Source: 2-02-FULL-55-14 sp964473365 (lineage in GTDB: Bacteria; Bacteroidota; Ignavibacteria; UBA10030). Taken from it: a DNA stretch of 41,677 bases. Positions 1-7,295 of the stretch are shown piece after piece. Every line of letters starts with the position of its first letter. The stretch's first letter is position 1. The notes under the pieces are model-generated. The model was not told the origin of the DNA. It was given only the letters and a program-made list of their open reading frames with translations, and ran no database searches. The position numbers and the translations under genes were made by a program. The stretch lies in NCBI GenBank assembly GCA_964473365.1, contig CAYYOV010000024.1:1-41677 (forward strand). Reading direction: 5' to 3'.

Positions 1-1037
1 GTGCCGTCGAATTCATCCGTCGTTGGGATCCCAGTCGCACCTGGATCCGACGGAAGGGCGGGCGCAAGGTATCGCATGACCGGTTCGCCTGTTCCATCGC
101 CGTCGTCATCCCTCCCGATCACGGGCCAGTCGTCCTTCCAACTCATCGGTTGCAGGTGGACGACGCGGCCGAGCGTGCCGCGGTCCTGAAAATGCAGGAA
201 CCATGATGCTCCCGCCGGTGTCGCGACCCACGCTCCCTGATGCGGTCCGTTGATCGGCGTTGCGCCCTGCCGGAGGACAATGCGATCCTCGTACGCTCCC
301 AAGACGTTCTTCGACCGCAGTACTGTCTGCCAACCGGTCGACACCCCTCCTGCCGGCGCGAAGATGTAGTACCATCCGTTCCGCTTGTAGAATTTCGGCC
401 CCTCGATGGTCGGATGACGTGTGCCGCCGAGAAAGACGTTGACGCTGTCGTCGAGAATGCGTGTTCCGTCGGCGTTCATGCGACGGACTGTCAGCATCCC
501 ATTGAACCCGGTCCGGCTTTTCGCCCACGCGTGAACGAGGTAGGCGTTCCCATCGTCATCCCAAAACGGACACGGGTCGATCCATCCTCGGGACGCACGG
601 ACGACGATCGGTTCATCCCAGGGCCCTTCGGGGTTTCGCGAGCGGACCAGAATGATCCCAACGTCCGGGTCGCCATAGTAGATGTGATATCGGCCGTCGT
701 GATACCGGATCGAAGGTGCCCATACTCCTTCGCCATGCCGTGGCGTACGGTAGCGTTCTTCCGGCGGGATGACGGGCAGGGCATGACCGACGAGCGACCA
801 CTCGACGAGATCGCGCGACCGCAGAATGGGCAGACCGGGCACGCAATTGAAGCTCGAGGAGGTCATGTAGAATGCATCGCCGACGCGGATGGCATCCGGG
901 TCGGAGTAATCCGCCATGATGATCGGGTTGGAGTAGTAGCGTTCCGGCGATTGGCCGCTGACGTGCGGAGCGAATGGCCCGAACACGGCCATTGCGGCCA
1001 AGATCAGTGCGACGGGGGAGAAGAAGGAACGGTTCAT
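1..1037 (-). CDS. Glycoside hydrolase family 43 protein (partial, C-terminus off window)
   Basis: This is a secreted arabinosidase/xylosidase-like enzyme acting on plant polysaccharide side chains. Translation from the ATG at 1037 gives 345 codons and runs off the left edge, so the C-terminus is missing. An N-terminal hydrophobic stretch (residues 4-27) is a signal peptide. The five-bladed-propeller signatures of GH43 follow. NPIIMADYSDPDAIRVGD carries the general-base Asp, WIDPCPFWDDDGNAYLVHAW the pKa-modulating Asp, and HPTIEGPKFYKRNGWYYI the general-acid Glu. All three catalytic acids are therefore visible. The gene lies 14 bp downstream of an SGNH acetylesterase on the same strand and is probably co-transcribed with it, which fits pectin or arabinoxylan breakdown. 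No clear Shine-Dalgarno sequence precedes the ATG. Substrate is not resolvable from sequence. Confidence 0.9.
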   Translation of the reverse strand, partial: MNRSFFSPVALILAAMAVFGPFAPHVSGQSPERYYSNPIIMADYSDPDAIRVGDAFYMTSSSFNCVPGLPILRSRDLVEWSLVGHALPVIPPEERYRTPRHGEGVWAPSIRYHDGRYHIYYGDPDVGIILVRSRNPEGPWDEPIVVRASRGWIDPCPFWDDDGNAYLVHAWAKSRTGFNGMLTVRRMNADGTRILDDSVNVFLGGTRHPTIEGPKFYKRNGWYYIFAPAGGVSTGWQTVLRSKNVLGAYEDRIVLRQGATPINGPHQGAWVATPAGASWFLHFQDRGTLGRVVHLQPMSWKDDWPVIGRDDDGDGTGEPVMRYLAPALPSDPGATGIPTTDEFDG

Positions 1038-1051
1038 GTGAACCTGTGACT

Positions 1052-1774
1052 TCAGCGCCGAAGACGCTGAGAGATCGGAAGGTCGAGCGTACGGAGATCG
1101 TCGACGAACAAGCGGGCCATCCACCATGCGCCAACGTCGGAGAAATGCGTGTCGTCGCGGCGCCCGTCGGGGAGCGTTTCATAGATCCCCGGAGGAATGT
1201 GGAGGAAGAGCTGTTTCGACCCTTCGGCCCCCAATTCGCGCACGAGACGTTCCGACGAACGGTGCATATCGACGAGCGGCACCGACAGCTCGCGCGCGAC
1301 GGAGCGTGTCAGTCCCGGATATTCTCCGTGCACGTCGTAGAACGTGCCTGTGCTATCGAAACGGCGTCGAACAATGGGCGTGCACAGGATCGGTTGAGCG
1401 CCCGCCGCCACTGTCTCCTCGACGAATCGGACGAGGTTGGCTTTGAACTGATCGGGGGGCGTGTAGCGGTCGACCTTTTCTTTGCTCTGATCGTTGTGAC
1501 CGAACTGGATCACGACCACATCCCCGGGTCTCAGGCGGGCCCGCACCGTGTCCCATCGGTGCTCGGAGATGAACGTGCGCGTGCTGCGCCCATTGCGCGC
1601 ATGGTTCTCGATCGCCACGCCCGGCTGGAAGAACTCACCGAGACGCATTCCCCATCCGCGTTCGGGATTGGCGACAAGGGGCTTGTCGGCCATCGTCGAG
1701 TCGCCGATCAGGAAGATGGTGACAGGGTCGGGCGACTGGGAGAGAAGAAGGAGGAAGAGTGCGATCCAGCGCAT
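1052..1774 (-). CDS. SGNH/GDSL hydrolase, rhamnogalacturonan acetylesterase-like
   Basis: The 240-residue protein belongs to the SGNH esterases and most resembles the rhamnogalacturonan acetylesterase (CE12) type, which removes acetyl groups from pectin. A short hydrophobic N-terminus (residues 3-12) suggests export. Block I is FLIGDSTMADK with the nucleophile Ser. Block III is QFGHNDQSK with the oxyanion-hole Asn. Block V is DDTHFSDVGA with the catalytic Asp and His. Length is usual for the family. It is the upstream partner of the GH43 gene 14 bp away, and the pair looks like a small pectin/hemicellulose unit. The ATG at 1774 lacks an obvious SD. The DNA just upstream (1775-1882) holds a 9-nt-periodic repeat pair. 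Confidence 0.87.
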   Translation of the reverse strand: MRWIALFLLLLSQSPDPVTIFLIGDSTMADKPLVANPERGWGMRLGEFFQPGVAIENHARNGRSTRTFISEHRWDTVRARLRPGDVVVIQFGHNDQSKEKVDRYTPPDQFKANLVRFVEETVAAGAQPILCTPIVRRRFDSTGTFYDVHGEYPGLTRSVARELSVPLVDMHRSSERLVRELGAEGSKQLFLHIPPGIYETLPDGRRDDTHFSDVGAWWMARLFVDDLRTLDLPISQRLRR

Positions 1775-1801
1775 GGAGGTGTTTCATTGAAAGAGCGTAG
1801 C

Positions 1802-1872
1802 CGCAAAGAACTCAAAGAGCGCAAAGACCCGAGGTCCTGATCAGCATCTCAGCGTTCTCTGCCACCTCTATT
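1802..1872. repeat. Facing pair of 9-nt periodic degenerate arrays
   Basis: The left array 1802-1828 is three 9-mers on the plus strand: CGCAAAGAA, CTCAAAGAG, CGCAAAGAC. The right array 1846-1872 read on the minus strand is 9-mers of the same type, including GGCAGAGAA and CGCTGAGAT. The two arrays therefore face each other, with only 17 bp between them. Compare the CGCCAAGGA-type arrays at 19053-19106. Confidence 0.6.
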
Positions 1873-1882
1873 CCTTGGGCAG

Positions 1883-2656
1883 TCAAGCCGTTGAGGTCGT
1901 GACGGTACCGTCCACCTCCGAGACCGCCACGCCGCGCCACTCCGCCACTTGTTCCATGATCTTTGCGCGCACAAGGTCACGCAGCTCAGCAACGCGGTCG
2001 GTCGTATATCCCGACGTATCGATGGGAGGGAGGACCTTGAGCAGGATGTCGGACGGCTTGCCAAATTTCCATGTGTGCTTTGGGATGCAATCGAACGACC
2101 CGTCGAGGGCGACAGGAAGGATCGGGACCTTCGCACGAATGGCCAGATGGAACGCGCCGTCGGCGAACGGACGGACCCGGCCGTCCATCGATCGCGTCCC
2201 TTCTGGAAAGATCATGATCGAGCATTTCTGGGCCAGCACCTTCTGTGCATGGATCAACGCGGCCGCGCCGCTGCGTGCGCTCTTCCGGTCGACCTTGATG
2301 TCGGCGGAGAGGTGCATCATCCAACCGATGACCGGGATCTTGAAGAGCTCTTCTTTTCCGATCCACTTCATCTCCCACGGTAGATGGCTCACCACCGGAA
2401 TGTCGGCCAGCGACTGGTGATTGCTGACGACGACGTACGGGTGGCGGGGGTCTTCGACCTTCTCTCCGGAGAGCCGGATACGCCAGCCCGGGTTCACGCG
2501 TACGAGCGCACGGCCAAGTTTCCGGAACAGGTATCCGGTGTGGTACCGTATGGGGTCATGGTCGAAGATCCGCCGGATCGCCATCAGCGGCAGCCAGGCG
2601 GCGATGAGCGTGATGCTCAGGATCCATATCCAGATGGAGCGGAGGGCGTCGATCAT
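1883..2656 (-). CDS. plsC: 1-acyl-sn-glycerol-3-phosphate acyltransferase (PlsC family)
   Basis: This is a membrane acyltransferase that adds the second acyl chain to lysophosphatidic acid in phospholipid synthesis. The 257-residue protein starts with a hydrophobic anchor (residues 9-26). It then shows the LPLAT catalytic block NHQSLADIP (NHX4D, with His and Asp of the active site) and the glycerophosphate-binding block IMIFPEGTRS (EGTR). Length fits the family. Its ATG at 2656 overlaps the TGA of the upstream EamA gene in an ATGA arrangement, so the two are translationally coupled. The C-terminus past about residue 225 is variable. Paralogues acting on other lipids cannot be excluded. Confidence 0.92.
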   Translation of the reverse strand: MIDALRSIWIWILSITLIAAWLPLMAIRRIFDHDPIRYHTGYLFRKLGRALVRVNPGWRIRLSGEKVEDPRHPYVVVSNHQSLADIPVVSHLPWEMKWIGKEELFKIPVIGWMMHLSADIKVDRKSARSGAAALIHAQKVLAQKCSIMIFPEGTRSMDGRVRPFADGAFHLAIRAKVPILPVALDGSFDCIPKHTWKFGKPSDILLKVLPPIDTSGYTTDRVAELRDLVRAKIMEQVAEWRGVAVSEVDGTVTTSTA

Positions 2657-3108
2657 GAGCGCGCCGGAGTATGACTCAATTGTACGAGGATGATGCCGGC
2701 GATGATCGCCACGAGACCGAGCGCCAACCGCAGGTCGATATGCTGGTCGCCTTTAACGAGTCCGACCACCGTTCCCGTCAGCGGCGAGAACGCGAATGCG
2801 AGCGCGAGCGTCACACCCAGGTTCTCGGAAAGGCTGAGCGACGAGTAGAAGCTCCACATCCCGAGACTGCCGGCGATGATGCCGCCGCCGATGATGATCA
2901 TGAGCCACGCCTTGACATCGCCCGGGTTGGCGATCGAACGCCACGCGGGGAGCGAGAGGAGTCCGAGGATCACGAGAGCGACCAGCGTGCGCAAGGTGAT
3001 TCCCGCGATGGGAGGAATGCCCATGGCCCGCAGGCCGGCTTTCTCAAAATAGCCGCCAACCCCCCATGCTACACCGGCGAGAATGGCGAAAATGATGTAC
3101 GGTTTCAT
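2653..3108 (-). CDS. EamA/DMT-type transporter, half-size
   Basis: The 151-residue integral membrane protein has about five hydrophobic helices. The N-terminal segment FAILAGVAWGVGGYFEKAGL is typical of the drug/metabolite transporter superfamily. Full-length EamA proteins have two repeats and about 300 residues. This one has a single repeat, like the small multidrug resistance-type members that work as dimers. Its stop overlaps the plsC start by 4 bp. A TACGTTG promoter-like element lies 28 bp upstream of the ATG. Substrate is unknown. It is not a truncation artefact, because start, stop and downstream coupling are all intact. Confidence 0.8.
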   Translation of the reverse strand: MKPYIIFAILAGVAWGVGGYFEKAGLRAMGIPPIAGITLRTLVALVILGLLSLPAWRSIANPGDVKAWLMIIIGGGIIAGSLGMWSFYSSLSLSENLGVTLALAFAFSPLTGTVVGLVKGDQHIDLRLALGLVAIIAGIILVQLSHTPARS

Positions 3109-3136
3109 CGGGATCCTGTCGATGGACGATCTGTGA

Positions 3137-3143
3137 CAACGTA
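3137..3143 (-). promoter_or_regulatory. TACGTTG element upstream of the EamA gene
   Basis: The minus-strand string TTTCTTCTGTACGTTG ends 28 bp before the EamA ATG. The same TACGTTG after a pyrimidine-rich block occurs upstream of pfkA (11476) and aguB (18106), the latter also at 28 bp. I read it as a -10/-7-like promoter element. The role is inferred. Confidence 0.4.
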
Positions 3144-3408
3144 CAGAAGAAATCCGTCAATCGGGAGTTCGCAAGCCGACCACGGCGGCTGGCGCATTCT
3201 GTTCATTGTCCGGGGGCAAAACCGTCGCTGCCGCATCTCAAAGCGCGTGCAGGCTCCGATGCACGCTTGCAACGTGTCTGACCTCTATACTAGAGCATCC
3301 CTCGTTGACGGGGCGATCGTTGCGTGTCCGCCGGTTTCTTCCTGGACTCTGTTCTCCCGACAACCGCTGGGCTTTCGTCTCGCAAGCCGGCGGGGGGCTG
3401 TCTGTGCG
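3144..3408. other. Intergenic stretch without recognised gene
   Basis: Between the EamA start and the DUF1858 stop I see no supported coding frame, RNA or repeat beyond the promoter-like element at 3137-3143. Reading frames through it lack start signals and family resemblance. Confidence 0.5.
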
Positions 3409-3624
3409 TTACGGGCACGCCTCCTTCGAAAGCCCGGTGAGCTCCCGCTCGAACCGCGCGATCTCCTCTTCCCCAAACCCCTTCTCCTTTGCCGCGCTCT
3501 CGAGAGTCCCCCAGATCGGCTCACCGCACGCCAGACACTTGATGCCATTGCGCATCAGGTAGGTCACGGCTTCGGGGACCTGCTGTACAAGGTCTTCGAT
3601 CGTCATCGTTCGTGTGATCATCAT
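3409..3624 (-). CDS. DUF1858 domain protein (redox-disulfide type)
   Basis: This small cytoplasmic protein has 71 residues. The start is taken at the ATG at 3624, which has GGAG 5-7 nt upstream; the longer frame to 3693 has no support. The sequence TMTIEDLVQQVPEAVTYLM followed by GIKCLACGEPIWGTLESAA is the DUF1858 / hybrid-cluster-protein-associated disulfide domain. Its conserved CxxC (C30 and C33) is seen near redox and metal-cluster proteins. Its function is not established for the family; a redox or cluster-carrier role is inferred. It stands alone between the EamA gene and the divergent octaheme cytochrome gene. Confidence 0.82.
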   Translation of the reverse strand: MMITRTMTIEDLVQQVPEAVTYLMRNGIKCLACGEPIWGTLESAAKEKGFGEEEIARFERELTGLSKEACP

Positions 3625-3822
3625 GAGACTCCAAAGATTGTGGTGTTGATGTGATGCCGGCACCGTTCCCAAAGTTGCAGAATCGCGATGCAATCCTCGG
3701 AATCACGCCGATCGACTCAGGTCCCCGGCCCCGATGGCCGGTGACGCCACCTAATACCGCCCCAAATCGCCGGTTTGCGCGCCGATGTTCGGGATGTGCG
3801 CTGAGCGGTATGTGGCACGAGG

Positions 3823-3836
3823 GTTGAAAGTTGAGA
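3823..3836 (+). repeat. Two-unit 7-nt repeat
   Basis: GTTGAAA is followed by GTTGAGA. It is the shortest example of the purine-rich 7-nt periodic strings seen again at 12709-12743 and 20839-20866. It lies in the 256-bp region between divergent genes, 44 bp before the cytochrome start. Confidence 0.35.
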
Positions 3837-3880
3837 AGGGTTCTCATCGTCCTGTGTGTCCACGACCCGGAGGTGCTCTC

Positions 3881-5380
3881 ATGTCGATCGAACGAATTCG
3901 ATGGATCCTGTTGCTGGCGGCCCTGTGCGCCTTCGCGCTTCACGCCCAACCTGCCGCGACGAAGAGCCCGGTCATCAGCGAAGAGACGAAGGTTTGCCTC
4001 GACTGCCACGAATCTTTCCAACCCGGGATCGTCGAAGATTGGCGGCACAGTCTCCACGCCGCAACGACGCCCGCACTGGGCATGGCGAAGCCCGCCATCG
4101 AGCGACGCATTAGCGCGGCATCTGTGCCGGAAGAGCTCCAGAATGTCGTCATCGGGTGCTACGAGTGTCACAGCCGCAACACCGCTGCCCATCGTGATGC
4201 GTTCGACCATTTTGGCTACACCATCAACGTGGTCGTCTCGCCGAATGATTGTGCCACGTGTCATCCCACGGAGCGGGAGCAGTATGCCCCCACCAAGAAG
4301 GCGCACGCGCTCGACAACCTGGAGAAGAATCCGGTCTACCATACGCTCGTCCATTACCTGACAAGCCAGAAGAAGGTCGACGGGACAAAGCTGACGCAGC
4401 TGCCCGCATCGGAAACGACGCTCGGCGGAGCATGCTATGCGTGCCACGGCACGAAGGTGGAGGTTGTTGGGCTTCACACCGTTTCCACGCCGAACGGCGA
4501 CGTCGAAGTGCCGCAGCTGACGAACTGGCCCAACCAAGGCGTCGGGCGCGTCAATCCCGACGGCAGTCAGGGTGCGTGCACGTCGTGCCATCCGCGACAC
4601 AGCTTCTCCATCGAGGTGGCCCGCAAGCCGCACACGTGTGCCCAATGTCACCTGCAGCCCGACGTGCCAGCATGGGACGTCTATGCCGAAAGCAAGCACG
4701 GCAACATGTTCCTGTCGAAGGAGCGGGAGTACACCTGGGATCGCGTCCCCTGGATCGTCGGCCGAGATTTCCGGGCGCCCACGTGCGCAACGTGCCACTC
4801 CAGCTTGCTGACGACGCCCGATGGTACGGTCGTGGCGGAACGGTCGCACGATTTTGCCTCGCGGTTGTGGGTGAGGATCTTCGGGCTTCCGTACGCCCAT
4901 CCACAGCCGAAGAATGGCGCGACGCATCTCATCCGGAATGCGGACGGTCAGCCGCTTCCGACGACGTTCGCGAACGTTCCGGCCTCGTCGTTCCTGATCG
5001 ACGCTGGCGAGCAAGCGCATCGACGCGAGACGATGGCAAACGTCTGCAGGTCGTGTCACTCGACCGATTGGACGATGCAACAGTTTGCTGCGCTCGACAC
5101 GGCCGTGGCAGAGACCAATGCCATGACTCTGGCCGCGACGCAGGTGCTGGAGCAAGGTTGGAAGATGAAACTGGCCGACCCGAAGAATCCGTTCGATGAA
5201 TCGCTCGAGCACGAGTGGCTGAAACAGTGGATCTTCTACGCCAATTCGACCCGCTATGGCTATGCGATGATGGGTCAGGACTACGCCGCGTTCAAGAACG
5301 GCTGGTGGGACCTGAATCTGAACCTGCAAAAGATGCACGAAGCCGTGCAGAAAGGGAAAGCGTCCCCATCCAAGCGATGA
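3881..5380 (+). CDS. Octaheme c-type cytochrome, hydroxylamine oxidoreductase (HAO)-like
   Basis: This exported multiheme cytochrome has 499 residues, with the start at 3881 after CCGGAGG and a signal peptide at residues 1-23. Eight CXXCH haem sites start at residues 39, 93, 124, 185, 233, 253, 302 and 389. The stretch VGRVNPDGSQGACTSCH and the closely following AQCHLQPD and ESKHG are characteristic of the HAO/octaheme cytochrome superfamily, which interconverts hydroxylamine, nitrite, ammonia or hydrazine. An unusual insert of about 80 residues separates haems 7 and 8. The C-terminal region has several tyrosines (Y453, Y459, Y461, Y468), but I cannot say whether one is the haem-crosslinking Tyr of true HAO. 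Oxidative and reductive roles therefore both remain open. A TPR gene follows 114 bp downstream. Confidence 0.88.
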   Translation: MSIERIRWILLLAALCAFALHAQPAATKSPVISEETKVCLDCHESFQPGIVEDWRHSLHAATTPALGMAKPAIERRISAASVPEELQNVVIGCYECHSRNTAAHRDAFDHFGYTINVVVSPNDCATCHPTEREQYAPTKKAHALDNLEKNPVYHTLVHYLTSQKKVDGTKLTQLPASETTLGGACYACHGTKVEVVGLHTVSTPNGDVEVPQLTNWPNQGVGRVNPDGSQGACTSCHPRHSFSIEVARKPHTCAQCHLQPDVPAWDVYAESKHGNMFLSKEREYTWDRVPWIVGRDFRAPTCATCHSSLLTTPDGTVVAERSHDFASRLWVRIFGLPYAHPQPKNGATHLIRNADGQPLPTTFANVPASSFLIDAGEQAHRRETMANVCRSCHSTDWTMQQFAALDTAVAETNAMTLAATQVLEQGWKMKLADPKNPFDESLEHEWLKQWIFYANSTRYGYAMMGQDYAAFKNGWWDLNLNLQKMHEAVQKGKASPSKR

Positions 5381-5494
5381 GCTGTGAAAAGATGTCAGGA
5401 GCCGAGGATCAAGACGCATCTTCCGTACCGGGTGCCCGTAGTACCGGCCTGCAGTTGTGCGGTCAGCACCCTGTGTGATCGAAGGAGAATGAGC

Positions 5495-6442
5495 GTGAAT
5501 CGATGGTGGTGGGTGTTCCTCCCGGCGGCGATCGCCCTTGGGCAGAACGCCGAGGGCGTAAAGGTGCCGTTCCGGGCGGGCAAGATCCCGGAAGCACGCC
5601 AGGCGGCCGAGTTGTGGCTCAAGGGCGAGCCCTCGAATCCAGACGCACATTACTGGATGGCCGTCGTCCTGCAACATCGGGAGATCCGCGACCTCGAGGC
5701 GGCCACGGAGCATATCGAGGAGGCGGTCGACACAGTGCCGAACAACGCCGACTACCAGTACATGCTCGGCGGTATCTACGGCCAGACGGCCCAGTCGGCG
5801 GGCGTGTTCAAGCAGGCGTTCCTGGCCCCGAAGATCAAGCGAGCCTTTGCGCGAGCGGTCGAGCTCAACCCGAACCACGTCGAAGCCCGTATTGCGCTCG
5901 CACAGTACTATCTGATGGCGCCGGGGATCATGGGGGGAGATGAGGACGAAGGATTCCGCCAGCTGGATGCGGCCGTACAGCGGAACGAAAAACGCGGCCG
6001 GCTGGTGAAGGCCGCCATGCTGGAACGAAAGAACCGCCTCCCCGAGGCCGAAGCGGAACTGAAGACGCTGACGGCCCAACTGCCGGACGATTGGGTGCCA
6101 TTCAAGAACCTTGGGTACTTCCTGCTCCGGCGGAACCGGGCGGAGGAGGCGCTTAAGCCGATGCAACGCTATGTGGTGCTCCGCCCCGACACCTCCGATG
6201 CCTATGACAGCTACGGTGAAGTGCAGCTGGCCGCCGGACGCGTCGATGAGGCGATCGCTACGATCCGAAAGGGCCTGGCGATCGAACCGACGCTTGGCTC
6301 GTCATGGTTTCTGCTCGCGCAAGCGTATGAGCGAAAGCAACAGACGACCCTGGCAAAGGAGGCGTACCAGAACGTGCTCCTCCATGACCGGAGCGATCAG
6401 CGCAAGAAGCAGGCGAACGAGCGTCTCAAGGCCATTCCGTAG
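5495..6442 (+). CDS. Secreted tetratricopeptide-repeat protein
   Basis: The 315-residue protein starts at the GTG at 5495, which has AAGGAG 7 nt upstream. The in-frame ATG at 5489 is only 1 nt from that SD. An N-terminal WWWVFLPAAIALGQ stretch is a probable signal peptide. The rest is helical repeat. TPR-like units are visible around residues 43-80, 92-130 and 200-300, for example PFKNLGYFLLRRNRAEEALK and SSWFLLAQAYERKQQ. It probably acts as an assembly or docking protein in the periplasm. It follows the octaheme cytochrome on the same strand and may serve it. The last 55 bp are duplicated beyond the adjacent assembly gap. Confidence 0.85.
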   Translation: MNRWWWVFLPAAIALGQNAEGVKVPFRAGKIPEARQAAELWLKGEPSNPDAHYWMAVVLQHREIRDLEAATEHIEEAVDTVPNNADYQYMLGGIYGQTAQSAGVFKQAFLAPKIKRAFARAVELNPNHVEARIALAQYYLMAPGIMGGDEDEGFRQLDAAVQRNEKRGRLVKAAMLERKNRLPEAEAELKTLTAQLPDDWVPFKNLGYFLLRRNRAEEALKPMQRYVVLRPDTSDAYDSYGEVQLAAGRVDEAIATIRKGLAIEPTLGSSWFLLAQAYERKQQTTLAKEAYQNVLLHDRSDQRKKQANERLKAIP

Positions 6443-6542
6443 NNNNNNNNNNNNNNNNNNNNNNNNNNNNNNNNNNNNNNNNNNNNNNNNNNNNNNNNNN
6501 NNNNNNNNNNNNNNNNNNNNNNNNNNNNNNNNNNNNNNNNNN
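6443..6542. other. Assembly gap (100 N)
   Basis: Exactly 100 N follow the TPR stop codon. The 55 bp before the gap (6388-6442) and after it (6543-6597) are identical. The contig ends therefore overlap and the gap probably has no real length. Confidence 0.95.
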
Positions 6543-6597
6543 CCGGAGCGATCAGCGCAAGAAGCAGGCGAACGAGCGTCTCAAGGCCATTCCGTAG
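6543..6597 (+). repeat. Exact 55-bp copy of 6388-6442 (assembly artefact)
   Basis: It repeats the last 55 bp of the TPR gene, including its TAG. This is the signature of a de Bruijn graph overlap left unmerged during scaffolding, not a biological repeat. Confidence 0.9.
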
Positions 6598-6626
6598 TTC
6601 GGTCACGACGAAGCCACGGAACGCCA

Positions 6627-6656
6627 AAGCCCGTCAGAGGCGACTCTGACGGGCTT
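6627..6656. terminator. Bidirectional hairpin terminator
   Basis: A perfect 13-bp stem (6627-6639 with 6644-6656, arm AAGCCCGTCAGAG) closes a GCGA tetraloop between the convergent TPR and DUF3332 genes. The T-tract is weak on both sides. Confidence 0.8.
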
Positions 6657-6677
6657 GGTGTTGTACGATCGGACGTC

Positions 6678-7142
6678 TTATTGGGCAGCGACGTACGCCG
6701 CGAGCTGGTCGTGCGTCAGGGAACCGACGAACGTTCCGTGGGCGTCGTACACGGAGACTCCGACAGCCGAGCGGACCGAGCGCGCCAACACCATTCCGGT
6801 GGCATCGGTCACCAGGGCGCCTTCCTCTGTAGCTGTTACGGTCAGTGCGATACCATCCTTGGAAATGATGACCGAGCGGCCATGATCGGCGGTGACGGGG
6901 TTCTTGCCGGTCCAGAACTCGAGCGAGTTCAAGACGACGGCGTCGACAAAACCGGCGATCTCATACACAGGCACGATACACAGAGCCAGGAAGGCGACCT
7001 CATTCAGCCATTTGTCGCCCAACGTCCCGTTCCACTTGTAGACCTTCTTGACGAGATTGAACGAGCCGTAGCAGCCGATCGTGGTGACCATGAACACCAC
7101 GATGAGCGCGGCAGAGAGAAGGCGGATCGAGCGTGTGAACAT
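6678..7142 (-). CDS. DUF3332 family lipoprotein
   Basis: The 154-residue protein starts at the ATG at 7142 with GGGAGG 5 nt upstream; a longer in-frame start at 7196 is less likely. The N-terminal hydrophobic stretch ends in TTIGC, a lipobox, so lipidation at that Cys is expected. The following GSFNLVKKVYKWNGTLGD and AGFVDAVVLNSLEFWTGKNP are the hallmark of DUF3332, an envelope family of unknown function. A clean sigma-70-like promoter lies at 7200-7228. A divergent gene encodes a TauE/SafE permease, and the intergenic space is shared. Confidence 0.85.
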   Translation of the reverse strand: MFTRSIRLLSAALIVVFMVTTIGCYGSFNLVKKVYKWNGTLGDKWLNEVAFLALCIVPVYEIAGFVDAVVLNSLEFWTGKNPVTADHGRSVIISKDGIALTVTATEEGALVTDATGMVLARSVRSAVGVSVYDAHGTFVGSLTHDQLAAYVAAQ

Positions 7143-7199
7143 GGGACCTCCCGTGGGTGCGGTGGTAGGGGAACGATTGAGATCGATGTTGCTCATCTC

Positions 7200-7228
7200 A
7201 GTATAGAGATTTCACCGGCATAGCACAA
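7200..7228 (-). promoter_or_regulatory. Sigma-70-like promoter of the DUF3332 gene
   Basis: On the minus strand, the -35 box TTGTGC (7223-7228) and the -10 box TATACT (7200-7205) are separated by 17 nt. The leader to the ATG at 7142 is about 50 nt. Confidence 0.6.
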
Positions 7229-7231
7229 TCC

Positions 7232-7264
7232 TTGAGCGCGAGGGAAACGTGATGCGTATATTTG
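7232..7264 (+). promoter_or_regulatory. Promoter of the TauE/SafE gene
   Basis: TTGAGC (7232-7237) is followed after 19 nt by TATATT (7257-7262). The same site reads as TATATTTG, matching the Bacteroidota -7 consensus TANNTTTG, with a TTG 22 nt upstream. It is divergent from the DUF3332 promoter. Confidence 0.55.
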
Positions 7265-7295
7265 TCCCGATATCTTCCATTTCGACGTAGGACCA

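Noticed and set aside
240..1049. 269-codon plus-strand frame
   Set aside because: It is antisense to the GH43 gene, whose catalytic motifs are on the minus strand. Arg/Asp/Val-rich translation is typical of high-GC shadows.
3725..3741. Short CCGGCC/GGCCGG hairpin between divergent genes
   Set aside because: Only six GC pairs in GC-rich DNA, with no T-tract and no gene end nearby. Chance is the likely explanation.
3521..6166. 881-codon minus-strand frame
   Set aside because: It is antisense to the octaheme cytochrome and TPR genes, with no domain or start signal. It arises from codon bias.
6388..6597. Biological direct repeat of 55 bp
   Set aside because: The copies flank an exact 100-N gap, and a second gap shows the same 55-bp pattern, so it is an assembly artefact.
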